Under the pieces are notes generated by a model that saw only the letters and a program-made list of their open reading frames with translations, was not told the origin of the DNA and ran no database searches. A stretch of DNA of 64,000 nucleotides from Verrucomicrobiota bacterium JB022 (GTDB taxonomy: Bacteria; Verrucomicrobiota; Verrucomicrobiia; Opitutales; Oceanipulchritudinaceae): assembly GCA_030673845.1 (NCBI GenBank), contig JAUTCQ010000020.1:62001-126000 (forward strand). The letters are read 5' to 3'. Every line of letters starts with the position of its first letter. Position 1 is the first letter of the stretch. The position numbers and the translations under genes are program-made. Shown here piece by piece: positions 25,784-33,794 of this stretch.

Positions 25784-28471
25784 ATGAAACAGCAACTGAA
25801 ACGAGCCACACTCGGCTCTCTGACGACTCTCTTCCTGGCGATTTCCGGCCTGCACGCCGCCGAAGTCACCGCCTTTCAGGAGGACTTTGAAAGCGACGGC
25901 CTCGGCACGCGCTACAGCGTTGAAAACGCCTCCGACGATGGCGCCAGCGACTTCTTTGCGCGCCGCGCCAACCTCTCCAACGGCACACGCACAACCGGCG
26001 GCACGCTGAGCGGCACCTACTTCTGGGGCGCTCGCGACCTCGACGCCGACGGCGCCGCCGTTAATGGCATGGAAGCCGATGAGGCCCGCATTACTTTCGA
26101 GCCCTTCTCGATCGCCGGCCTAGGCGACTTTACGCTGCGCATGGAAGCAGCCCAGGGCGAAGATGAGTTCGAGTTTGATAACTCCTTCCTCATCGAGATC
26201 AAGATCGACGATGGCGACTGGTATGCCATCGGTGGCTTCCGCGGTACCGGCACCAATGCTCCGGGTCGCTGGTTCGAAGGCGACGAGAATACCGTGGCCA
26301 GCCTCGAATCGCCCCGCTTGACGACCAATTTCCAGACCTTTGACTGGAAGCTGAAGCGCGTGGGCACGACGATGCAAATCCGCATCAAGGCCAACCTCAA
26401 CGGTGGCAACGAGGAATACGCATTCGACAACTTGCGTGTGTTGGCCGACGACGCCCTGAAGGTCGCCTCGCTCCAATTCGACAAGGCGAGCTACAACGAA
26501 GGTGAGGCCGCCACACTGAAGGTGACGATCAACAACCCCGCCCCCGCCGGCGGCGAGACCTTTGCCCTGAGCAGCAGCAACCACAACGAAGTGCTGGTGC
26601 CCGCCGAAGTCACGATCCCGGAAGGTCAGACCTCCGTCGACGTGCCGGTGACGATTGTGGCGGACAATGGCTTCGATGGCGACCAGACGGTGGTGATCGG
26701 CATCGATACCGCTGGCTTCGCGCCTAATGAAGTGTTCGTAACGGTCAAGAATGTCGATGCCAAGCCCGCCATCATCATGAACGAGTTCATGACCAGCGTG
26801 CCCGGCAAGATCGAGGAAGACTTGATCGGCGACGCCAATGGCGACGGCATCCGCAACGGCAGCCAGGAAGAGTTCATCGAGCTCGTGAACAACGACACGA
26901 TCCCGGTCGACCTGACCGGCTGGATCCTCAGCGACGACAAGGGTCCCCGCCACGTTTTCCCCGAAGGCACTGTGCTCCAGCCCGGTCGTGCGATCGTGAT
27001 CTTCGCCGGCGGCAAGCCCAACGGTCTTTTTGGCGGCGCTATCGTCCAGACCGCCACAGCCGGTAACTTCGGCTACGGCGACACGGGCGATGTGATCGTG
27101 CTCAGCTCCGGCGGCGCGGAAGTGCTCTCCTATGACTACACAGCCACCTTTGCCGGTGCTTACCAGGGGGTGACGCGTAATCCGGACATCACGGGCGAAT
27201 ACGTATTGCACTCCGAGGTCAACGGCGCGCTCTTCTCCCCCGGCACCAAGGTCGACGGCTCGCCCTTCGGCACCTTTACCAATACGATCACGCTGAGCGT
27301 CGACAAGGCCACGATGGCCGAAGACGAAGCCACCCCGGCCATCGCCACGATCTCCCTCGCCAACCCTGCCCCCGCTGGCGGCCTCGCAGTCGAGATCACC
27401 ACCGACGGGATGGACCAGGATGGTGAAACGCTGCTGGCCAACGAGGTGAACATCCCCACCCCCACCGTGGTGATCCCCGAAGGCCAGACCACCGCCACCT
27501 TCGAAATCTGGGCCCACAACGACGGCCTGCTCGATGGCGATGTGAGCATCACCGTGGTAGCCCGCGCCGAGGAAGCCGTGCCGAGCCTGGTGAACATGAC
27601 CATCACCGACGTGGCCGTGAACACCTACAGCGTGGTGATCAACGAGGCCTTCGCCAGCGTTCTGGGCACGGGCACCGACGCCAACGACAATGGTGCGTTT
27701 GAAGAGACCCTCGACGACCAGTTTATCGAGATCGTCAACACCTCCGGCCGTTGGATCGACATCTCCGGCTGGCGCCTCTATTCCATCGCCGCAAGCGACC
27801 TGACGGGCCAGCAGCTCGTGCACGTCTTCCCGCAAGGCACCCGCCTCAACGACATGGGCGCGATCGTCGTCTTCGGCGGCGGTGACATTGACCACCTGAC
27901 CGCCAATGCCGCGACGATCGCGGGCGGCGCTCAAGTCCAGATCGCCAACACCGGCGGCGTGGGCGTCAACCTCACCACCAAGTCCGATGCCGAACTGCGC
28001 TTGACGAACCCCTACGGCTACCCGATCGACTCCGTCGAATACACCGCCGCCAAGGCTGACCAGACCCAGTCGATCATCCGCCTGCCCGAGCTGACGGGCG
28101 AGTTCGACAACCTGCACATGGCGGCCTCGGAAGGCTTCCTCATCATCTCCCCCGGCACCAATGCCGACGGCGTGCCCTTCAGCGGCAACGGCCCGGTGGT
28201 GCTCCCTGGCCTCGAAGGCATCCTGACCGACGGCTTCCAGTATAGCGATGTGCACTACTGGAGCGATTCGTTCCAATGGCTCTTCACGCCGCACTACCCG
28301 GTCGTTTACTCCTGGGATGTGGGCGACTGGATCTACATCCACGAAGGTGCCAGCGGCAACGGCGAAGTCATGATCTACAGCTACAGCCGCTCGGCCTGGC
28401 ACTACACCAATACCGATACCTACCCGACCTCCTGGAACTACGACCAGAGCAAGTGGATGCGCCTGCGCTAA
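25784..28471 (+). CDS. secreted lamin-tail-domain protein with Calx-beta-like repeats
   Basis: An 895-residue exported protein (signal peptide to about residue 25, LHAAEV). After an N-terminal beta-sandwich (about 25-225) comes a Calx-beta-like segment (LQFDKASYNEGEAATLKV). A first lamin-tail domain follows (IIMNEFMTSVPG...EEFIELVNNDTIPVDLTGWILSD), then a second Calx-beta-like segment and a second lamin-tail domain (VVINEAFASVLG...DQFIEIVNTSGRWIDISGWRL). The last 80 residues are rich in Trp and Tyr (WSDSFQWLFTPHYP, WDVGDWIYIH, WNYDQSKWMRLR) and resemble the end of the protein at 28596. Lamin-tail domains in bacteria are often attached to secreted nucleases and phosphatases. No catalytic motif is visible here, so it is probably a binding or adhesion partner. 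Confidence 0.82.
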   Translation: MKQQLKRATLGSLTTLFLAISGLHAAEVTAFQEDFESDGLGTRYSVENASDDGASDFFARRANLSNGTRTTGGTLSGTYFWGARDLDADGAAVNGMEADEARITFEPFSIAGLGDFTLRMEAAQGEDEFEFDNSFLIEIKIDDGDWYAIGGFRGTGTNAPGRWFEGDENTVASLESPRLTTNFQTFDWKLKRVGTTMQIRIKANLNGGNEEYAFDNLRVLADDALKVASLQFDKASYNEGEAATLKVTINNPAPAGGETFALSSSNHNEVLVPAEVTIPEGQTSVDVPVTIVADNGFDGDQTVVIGIDTAGFAPNEVFVTVKNVDAKPAIIMNEFMTSVPGKIEEDLIGDANGDGIRNGSQEEFIELVNNDTIPVDLTGWILSDDKGPRHVFPEGTVLQPGRAIVIFAGGKPNGLFGGAIVQTATAGNFGYGDTGDVIVLSSGGAEVLSYDYTATFAGAYQGVTRNPDITGEYVLHSEVNGALFSPGTKVDGSPFGTFTNTITLSVDKATMAEDEATPAIATISLANPAPAGGLAVEITTDGMDQDGETLLANEVNIPTPTVVIPEGQTTATFEIWAHNDGLLDGDVSITVVARAEEAVPSLVNMTITDVAVNTYSVVINEAFASVLGTGTDANDNGAFEETLDDQFIEIVNTSGRWIDISGWRLYSIAASDLTGQQLVHVFPQGTRLNDMGAIVVFGGGDIDHLTANAATIAGGAQVQIANTGGVGVNLTTKSDAELRLTNPYGYPIDSVEYTAAKADQTQSIIRLPELTGEFDNLHMAASEGFLIISPGTNADGVPFSGNGPVVLPGLEGILTDGFQYSDVHYWSDSFQWLFTPHYPVVYSWDVGDWIYIHEGASGNGEVMIYSYSRSAWHYTNTDTYPTSWNYDQSKWMRLR

Positions 28472-28520
28472 GGGTAGCCACTGATTTACCAGACAGCAGA
28501 TATCGATAGTTCAAGTCCAA

Positions 28521-28567
28521 GAGGGCCCGTCAGCGACATTCCGACCCAGGACCGCTGGCGGGCCCTC
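28521..28567 (+). repeat. intergenic hairpin, type 2 of 3
   Basis: GAGGGCCCGTCAGCG pairs with CGCTGGCGGGCCCTC over 15 bp with one T-G pair and a 17-nt loop. It lies between the lamin-tail gene and the phosphoesterase gene. Only TTTT, after CCA, follows it, so termination would be weak. Confidence 0.6.
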
Positions 28568-28595
28568 CCATTTTCACCACCCTCCCTTTTCTTGC

Positions 28596-31493
28596 ATGAA
28601 ACCGCGCCTCCTTCTTGGCTGCCTGTTGGGTCTCGGCACCCTCAGCAGCATCGCTTCCGCCGAGCCTTACAAACTGGCCGTCTTGCCCGACATCCAGTAT
28701 TACTACAACAACTACCAGCCTGGAAACTACGCCAAGCTGCTTTCCCAGATGCGCTGGCTGGCGGAGCATACGGAGAGTGACAACCTCCAGCTGACCCTGC
28801 AGCTCGGCGACATCACGCAAAACGACAACAACGTCCACCAATGGACGGGTGCCCGCGCCGCCTTCGACCTGCTCAACGATCGCATGCCATACGTGCTGGC
28901 GGTGGGCAACCACGACGGCGTCGACAACGGCCGCGTCTCCTACTTCCCGCGACCGGAGTATTTCGGCCCCGGCAGCCCTTACGCCACCCAGGAAACCGTC
29001 GGCGGCAGCATGGTGGAGGGCGACCTCGCCAACTCCTACCACTTCATCGACACTGGAGAGCGCACCTGGCTGGTATTGACGCTGGAATGGGCGCCGCGCG
29101 ATGCCGTGATCGACTGGGCCGACGAGATTCTCAGCCGCTACCCCGAGTATCGCACGATCCTCATTACGCACGGTTACTTCTTCCGCGACAACATGCGGTA
29201 CGACTATCAGCTCCACTACCACGAATACAACGGCAGTCAGGGCAACCCGAAGGAATACGAAATCATCGCGAACGACCCGGAGGGCGCAAACGACGGCCAG
29301 GATATTTGGCGCAAGCTGGTGAAAAAACACCCGCAGGTGGCCTTGATCTACAGCGGCCATGTCGGCTCCAACGGGGTTGGCCGCCGCTTGAGCATCGGCT
29401 CCCAGCGTCAAGTGGTGCGCGAGCGCCTGACCGATTTCCAGGGCTGGACGGGTAGCGGTAATGGCTGGATGCAGACCCTCAAGCTGACGCCTGAGGGTGA
29501 CGAGGCGCTGGTCGAAACCTTCTCCCCCTATCTCGACGAAGAGATTTTCGACCCCGACCTGCATTACCAGTTCCCGTTTTTTGAGGACGTGCTGCCCGCC
29601 AGCCGCGCTGCCGCCTTGGCCGAAGCCGCCCCGGATTATCACTTCAACCTGCTTGGCCAGAGCGCGAGGCGCCCGATGCGCAACGAGGGCAGCCTGAGCG
29701 ATGGGTATTACCTCTTCACGCGCTTGGAGGAGGGCCAAAGCCATGAGCTGCGTGGCGGCCAGGTCGTGAAAGGCAACGTCGTCACCCCCACTGCCAACTG
29801 GACGTTGGCGACCTGGGTGCGCCTCGACGCCAGCATGCTCGATATGCCCTACGGGCTGGAGATCGCCAAGCTGGGCGGCGTGCAGGCCTTCACCCACCCC
29901 ACCGCCGAAGGGGCCAGCCTGCAGATCCAGGTGGACGCCCACGCGGTGGTAACGGATGCCTTCCCGCTCCAGGCCAATCGCTGGTATTTCCTCGCCTTGA
30001 GCCATGGCGCCGACGGCCTCGACGTGTATCTTGACGGCGAGCGCATCGGCCAGAGCGAAACGCCGGTGACGCTGGGCGAAACGAGCATGCTCAAGCTGGG
30101 CTCGGTCGACTTCAGCGGTGAGATCGCCGACGCATCCCTCTTTCATCGCACGCTCTCGATGCAAGAGCTGCAGCGCATCCGCCTTGCGGCCTTTACCGAA
30201 GTGCAGGCGGGCCAGATCACCCTTGGCGCCCAAAACTCGACTGACGCCACCAGCCTGCCCGGTTTCAGCTTTGCCCCGGATGGCACGGGCCGCGCCAACG
30301 TGCGGCGCACCGAGCGCTCTTACCTCCGCTATGGCGGCAACGGCGTCTTCGACCAGATCAAGTGGATGGACGACCCGCTCCACTACACCGACGGCGTGCT
30401 GCTGGCGACCCCGCGCGGCAAGCTGCAGGACGGGGTGCTCGCCAGCGTGGGCGTCGACCGCGCCTACCGCGACAGCTTCAACGGCTTCCACCACGGCTTG
30501 CGCAGCGGCCTGAGCCTGGAGGCCCACAATACCGGCGGGGGCGCCTTCACCCCGGTGAACACCACCGTCAGCTACGCGTTCTTCCCCTTTGCGAGCGGTT
30601 TCACCGCTGGCCAGATCGGGATCGACGGCGTGTTGATCGAGGAAAACAATCTCCCGACCGATGCGGCGGAGCCAGTCGGCAATCTGGGGGCGGTGCGCAT
30701 CGCTCCAGAGGTGCTCGACGTGCGGGGCGGCCTCCTCTTCGCTACCCCGGGCAACGCCGATTCGCAGATCGTAACCGTAGGGCAGGATGCGGAGGGCACC
30801 GCCTACTTTTACCCGCTCGACAGCTACCGCGACCACTCCGTGGCGGCGGGCGTCGGTTCGTTTGGCTTCGTCTACCTGCCGGGCGATACCCCGGAGCTGA
30901 TAGGCGGCACCTTCGACGGCTTGCAAAACAGCGCGGTGCAGCAGTTTGGCGAGGCCACCGTGACGCGCGAGGATACCGGCGTCTACCGCATCGACGTGCC
31001 GGAGGGCCTGGGCGAAGCCACGCTGCTCCTGAACGCCATGACACCCGATGCCGATGCTTCCTACAGCGAAATGGCGGACAACCACCTCGTTTACGAAGCC
31101 GTGGATGCGCAAACCTACCGCGTGTATGTCTACGACCTGCCTGCCCGCACGCCCGAAGACAGCGTCTTCAACTGGGCGCTGGTCCCCAACGACCGCGCCT
31201 TCCAGCCTCGCCCCACCCTACCAGCAGCCGAGCAGCAGCTTTCGCAATACGTGCCCGATCTCGGCTACGTCTCGCCCCCTTGGTCTTACAGCCCCAACTG
31301 GGGCTGGGTCTTCGCGACGGACTGGCCGTGGGCCTTTGTGCAAGACCATGGCTGGATGTGGTTCGAGCCGACCGATGAGGCGCACATCTGCTGGATGTGG
31401 GATTCGCGCCAGCAGCGCTGGTATTACCTCAATGCCGCATACTGGCCGTGGATCCACAGCGGCGAAACCGACTGGGTGTATTATCTCCCCTGA
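28596..31493 (+). CDS. multidomain secreted phosphoesterase with LamG-like domain
   Basis: A 965-residue exported protein. The signal peptide (MKPRLLLGCLLGLGTLSSIASA) is followed by a metallophosphoesterase domain (about residues 25-330) with LPDIQYY, LQLGDIT, VGNHDG, THGYFF and YSGHVG metal-site motifs. A concanavalin/LamG-like domain lies at about 385-530 (NWTLATWVRLDASM...RWYFLALSHGADGLDVYLDGERIG), then a long unassigned beta-rich region. The last 85 residues form a Trp/Tyr-rich module (WSYSPNWGWVFATDWPW, WMWFEPTDEAHICWMW, YWPWIHSGETDWVYY) shared in style with the lamin-tail protein. The LamG domain would bind a polymer or surface while the phosphoesterase acts on it. Substrate unknown. 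Confidence 0.88.
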   Translation: MKPRLLLGCLLGLGTLSSIASAEPYKLAVLPDIQYYYNNYQPGNYAKLLSQMRWLAEHTESDNLQLTLQLGDITQNDNNVHQWTGARAAFDLLNDRMPYVLAVGNHDGVDNGRVSYFPRPEYFGPGSPYATQETVGGSMVEGDLANSYHFIDTGERTWLVLTLEWAPRDAVIDWADEILSRYPEYRTILITHGYFFRDNMRYDYQLHYHEYNGSQGNPKEYEIIANDPEGANDGQDIWRKLVKKHPQVALIYSGHVGSNGVGRRLSIGSQRQVVRERLTDFQGWTGSGNGWMQTLKLTPEGDEALVETFSPYLDEEIFDPDLHYQFPFFEDVLPASRAAALAEAAPDYHFNLLGQSARRPMRNEGSLSDGYYLFTRLEEGQSHELRGGQVVKGNVVTPTANWTLATWVRLDASMLDMPYGLEIAKLGGVQAFTHPTAEGASLQIQVDAHAVVTDAFPLQANRWYFLALSHGADGLDVYLDGERIGQSETPVTLGETSMLKLGSVDFSGEIADASLFHRTLSMQELQRIRLAAFTEVQAGQITLGAQNSTDATSLPGFSFAPDGTGRANVRRTERSYLRYGGNGVFDQIKWMDDPLHYTDGVLLATPRGKLQDGVLASVGVDRAYRDSFNGFHHGLRSGLSLEAHNTGGGAFTPVNTTVSYAFFPFASGFTAGQIGIDGVLIEENNLPTDAAEPVGNLGAVRIAPEVLDVRGGLLFATPGNADSQIVTVGQDAEGTAYFYPLDSYRDHSVAAGVGSFGFVYLPGDTPELIGGTFDGLQNSAVQQFGEATVTREDTGVYRIDVPEGLGEATLLLNAMTPDADASYSEMADNHLVYEAVDAQTYRVYVYDLPARTPEDSVFNWALVPNDRAFQPRPTLPAAEQQLSQYVPDLGYVSPPWSYSPNWGWVFATDWPWAFVQDHGWMWFEPTDEAHICWMWDSRQQRWYYLNAAYWPWIHSGETDWVYYLP

Positions 31494-31521
31494 ATTGTCG
31501 CCAAACCGTAACCTTCAATTC

Positions 31522-31550
31522 ACAAGCGGGGCCTTGGCGGTCCCGCTTGT
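31522..31550 (+). repeat. intergenic hairpin, type 3 of 3
   Basis: ACAAGCGGGGCC pairs with GGTCCCGCTTGT over 12 bp with one G-T pair and a 5-nt loop, about 25 bp before the alkaline phosphatase ATG at 31574. It has no T-run, so readthrough is expected. Confidence 0.6.
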
Positions 31551-31573
31551 CCCCGATTTGCTGAGCTAACCCG

Positions 31574-32980
31574 ATGAAAAGCCCTTCCCCACTTTCCCGC
31601 CGCCGTTTTCTGCAGACCACTGGCCTCGGCGGCCTGCTGCTCGGAGCCACCAAGCTTGGAGCCGCCAACCCCTTGAAGCCCGCCAAGGCGACCGGTCGCC
31701 CGCGTAACCTGATCTTCCTCGTCTCCGACGGGATGACGCAGGGCGTGCGCTCCGCCGCCGATACGTGGCTCAACCTGACCGAAAACCGCAGCTCAGAATG
31801 GACGCGCCTGTATCAGGACGGCCTCGCCCGCCGCGCGCTGGTCGAGACACATTCCGCCAGCAGCATTGTGACGGATTCCGCTGCGGCCTCCAGCGCCTGG
31901 GGGTGCGGTCAGCGCGTGCCCAACCGCAGCATCAACTTCAGTGCCGAAGGCAAGGAGCTGACGCCGCTCTACAGCTTTGCCCGCCACGCCGGCAAGCGCG
32001 TGGGTCTGGTCTCCACCGCGCGTATTACCCACGCCACCCCCGCCGGTTTTGCCACCAACGTGCCGCACCGCAACATGGAGGACGAGATTGCCCGCCAGCT
32101 GATCGACCGCGAGGTTGACGTGCTGCTCGGCGGTGGCGGTCGCCATTTCGATGCCGCAAGTCGTAAGGACGGGCAGGACCTCTTTGCCCATGCGCGCCAG
32201 CAGAACTACCAGGTGCTGCGCACGCGCGACGACTTGCGCAAAGCCCAGGGCGGGCAAGGCAAGTTGCTGGGGACTTTCTCCAAGAGCCACGTGCCCTTTT
32301 ACCTCGACCGCCAGCACGATGCGGAACTCAAGCGCGTGACGCCGTCGCTCGAAGAAATGATGTCGCTCGCGCTCGAACGCCTGCAGGACGCCCCCGACGG
32401 CTTCCTGCTGCAAGTCGAGGCAGGCCGGATCGACCACGCCGCGCACAACAACGATGCAGTCGCGATCTTGCCCGAGCAACTGGAATTCGACCGCTGCATC
32501 GCCCTCGCCCGCCGCTTCTCCGAGCAGCACCCCGATACGCTGGTGGTGGTGACGACCGACCACGGCACGGCGGGCTTTGCGCTCAATGGCTACGGGCCGG
32601 ATTACAACCTCGCGACCGACATGTTCCTCAGCCTGGGCAAAGCACACCACAGCCTGGAATACGTCGCTCAACACGCCAGCGCCGACGCCAGCACCGCCCA
32701 GCTTGTGGGCCAACTGGAAGACGCCCTGCAGCTCAAGGCCGGCCCCGAGCTGCGCCAGGCCATGCAAGCCGCCTTCAGCCAGTGGGAGCACGACGAGCAA
32801 CTACTGGGCATCGCCTTACGCGACGCGCTCTACCACGTCTACGCCGTCAACTGGACGAGCGAAAACCACACGGGCGAGCACGTAGAATTTGCCGCCTGGG
32901 GCCCCGGCAGCGACGCCATCCCCGGCTTCTACGAAAACTGGCAGCTCCACCACATCATCCGCGAGCAGATGGGCTTTTAG
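31574..32980 (+). CDS. Tat-exported alkaline phosphatase (PhoA family)
   Basis: A 468-residue alkaline phosphatase. The N-terminus is a twin-arginine signal (SPLSRRRFLQTTGLGGLLLGA), so the enzyme is folded with its metals before export to the periplasm. Family motifs are the first metal ligand in FLVSDGM, the nucleophilic Ser in IVTDSAAA, the ATHATPAGF-like segment (ITHATPAGF), EAGRIDHAAHNND and VTTDHGTAGF. It removes phosphate from monoesters and would finish the work begun by the phosphodiesterases upstream. It closes the plus-strand cluster and is followed within 40 bp by a terminator. A full PhoA motif set is present and nothing is truncated. Confidence 0.94.
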   Translation: MKSPSPLSRRRFLQTTGLGGLLLGATKLGAANPLKPAKATGRPRNLIFLVSDGMTQGVRSAADTWLNLTENRSSEWTRLYQDGLARRALVETHSASSIVTDSAAASSAWGCGQRVPNRSINFSAEGKELTPLYSFARHAGKRVGLVSTARITHATPAGFATNVPHRNMEDEIARQLIDREVDVLLGGGGRHFDAASRKDGQDLFAHARQQNYQVLRTRDDLRKAQGGQGKLLGTFSKSHVPFYLDRQHDAELKRVTPSLEEMMSLALERLQDAPDGFLLQVEAGRIDHAAHNNDAVAILPEQLEFDRCIALARRFSEQHPDTLVVVTTDHGTAGFALNGYGPDYNLATDMFLSLGKAHHSLEYVAQHASADASTAQLVGQLEDALQLKAGPELRQAMQAAFSQWEHDEQLLGIALRDALYHVYAVNWTSENHTGEHVEFAAWGPGSDAIPGFYENWQLHHIIREQMGF

Positions 32981-33005
32981 CCCTCCTCCCATGGGCGACT
33001 TACCG

Positions 33006-33032
33006 AAGGCTCCCCTTAGCGGGAGCCTTTTT
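33006..33032 (+). terminator. Rho-independent terminator of the phosphatase cluster
   Basis: AAGGCTCCC pairs with GGGAGCCTT across a 6-nt loop and runs into TTTTT. It overlaps the stop codon of the convergent ECF sigma gene (33016-33018), so the two transcripts share this end. Confidence 0.88.
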
Positions 33033-33603
33033 CGTGACCAGCGGGCTCGGCGGCTTCGGCACGGGCGGGGCGGTGGAAGCTGGCGAGGTGTTTCACGGCT
33101 TCGACCATCTGGTTTTGCACCGTGTTGACGGAGATTTGCAGAATGTTGGCGATCTCCTTGTATTTGAGGCCGTCGAGGCGGCTCATACGAAAAATGGCTT
33201 GGCGACGCGGCGGCATCTGGCGGATCAGGTCTTCGACTTCGGCCAACACTTCTTGCTGCTCCAGCCCGCGCGCGGCGTCGTGAGCATCGTCGGGCAGGCG
33301 CTCGGCATGGTCGTCGAGGGCTTCCAGCTGGCTGCGGCGACGCGCAAGGTGGTTGAGGCTGTGGTTGCGGACGGAGGTGTAGAGGTAGGAGCGTACGCTG
33401 GAGGGCAGCGGCAGCTCGGCCCGCTTTTCCCAGAGCTTCACAAACACATCCGACACGATTTCCTCCGCCTGCTGGTCGCTGCGCACATAGCGGTAGGCAA
33501 AGCTGCAGAGGCGTTGGTAGTGCCTCGTGAAAAGCTGCTCGAGGGCAGATGCGTCGGCATCCCGCATCCGGCCCCAAAGCTCGATATCCGATAGCTCATT
33601 CAT
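33016..33603 (-). CDS. ECF-type RNA polymerase sigma-70 factor
   Basis: A 195-residue extracytoplasmic-function sigma factor. The ATG at 33603 (MNELSDIELW) is chosen because the frame upstream to 33744 gives unlikely residues. Region 2 (about 20-90) shows LEQLFTRHYQRLCSFAYRYVRS, AEEIVSDVFVKLWEKR and SVRSYLYTSVRNHSLNHLARR. Region 4 (about 120-180) has LPPRRQAIF-type sequence (QMPPRRQAIFRMSRLDGLKYKEIANILQ), read here in parts. This is the type usually paired with FecR and STN receptors. The nearest FecR is 15 kb away on the other strand, with the phosphoesterase cluster between them. It may direct transcription of that cluster, but no promoter consensus could be derived. Confidence 0.92.
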   Translation of the reverse strand: MNELSDIELWGRMRDADASALEQLFTRHYQRLCSFAYRYVRSDQQAEEIVSDVFVKLWEKRAELPLPSSVRSYLYTSVRNHSLNHLARRRSQLEALDDHAERLPDDAHDAARGLEQQEVLAEVEDLIRQMPPRRQAIFRMSRLDGLKYKEIANILQISVNTVQNQMVEAVKHLASFHRPARAEAAEPAGHEKGSR

Positions 33604-33794
33604 CCAGATGCAAAGACGCTGACGGTAGGCGGTGGCCGGGCGCTGCACAAGCCGCCCTCGTGACGAAAGGGTAACAATCTGGAGTCCTTTTACGGTCAGA
33701 AACGCAATTTGAGGCGAATTCGCAACCCTGGGGGCATCCTTCACGTTTTCTAAAGGTTGAGTCTGCTACGATACCCCTACGAAAAGCGACTGTG

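Noticed and set aside
26120-31112. Minus-strand open frames of 760 and 860 residues
   Set aside because: Antisense shadows of the lamin-tail and phosphoesterase genes, with no signal peptide or recognisable motif.
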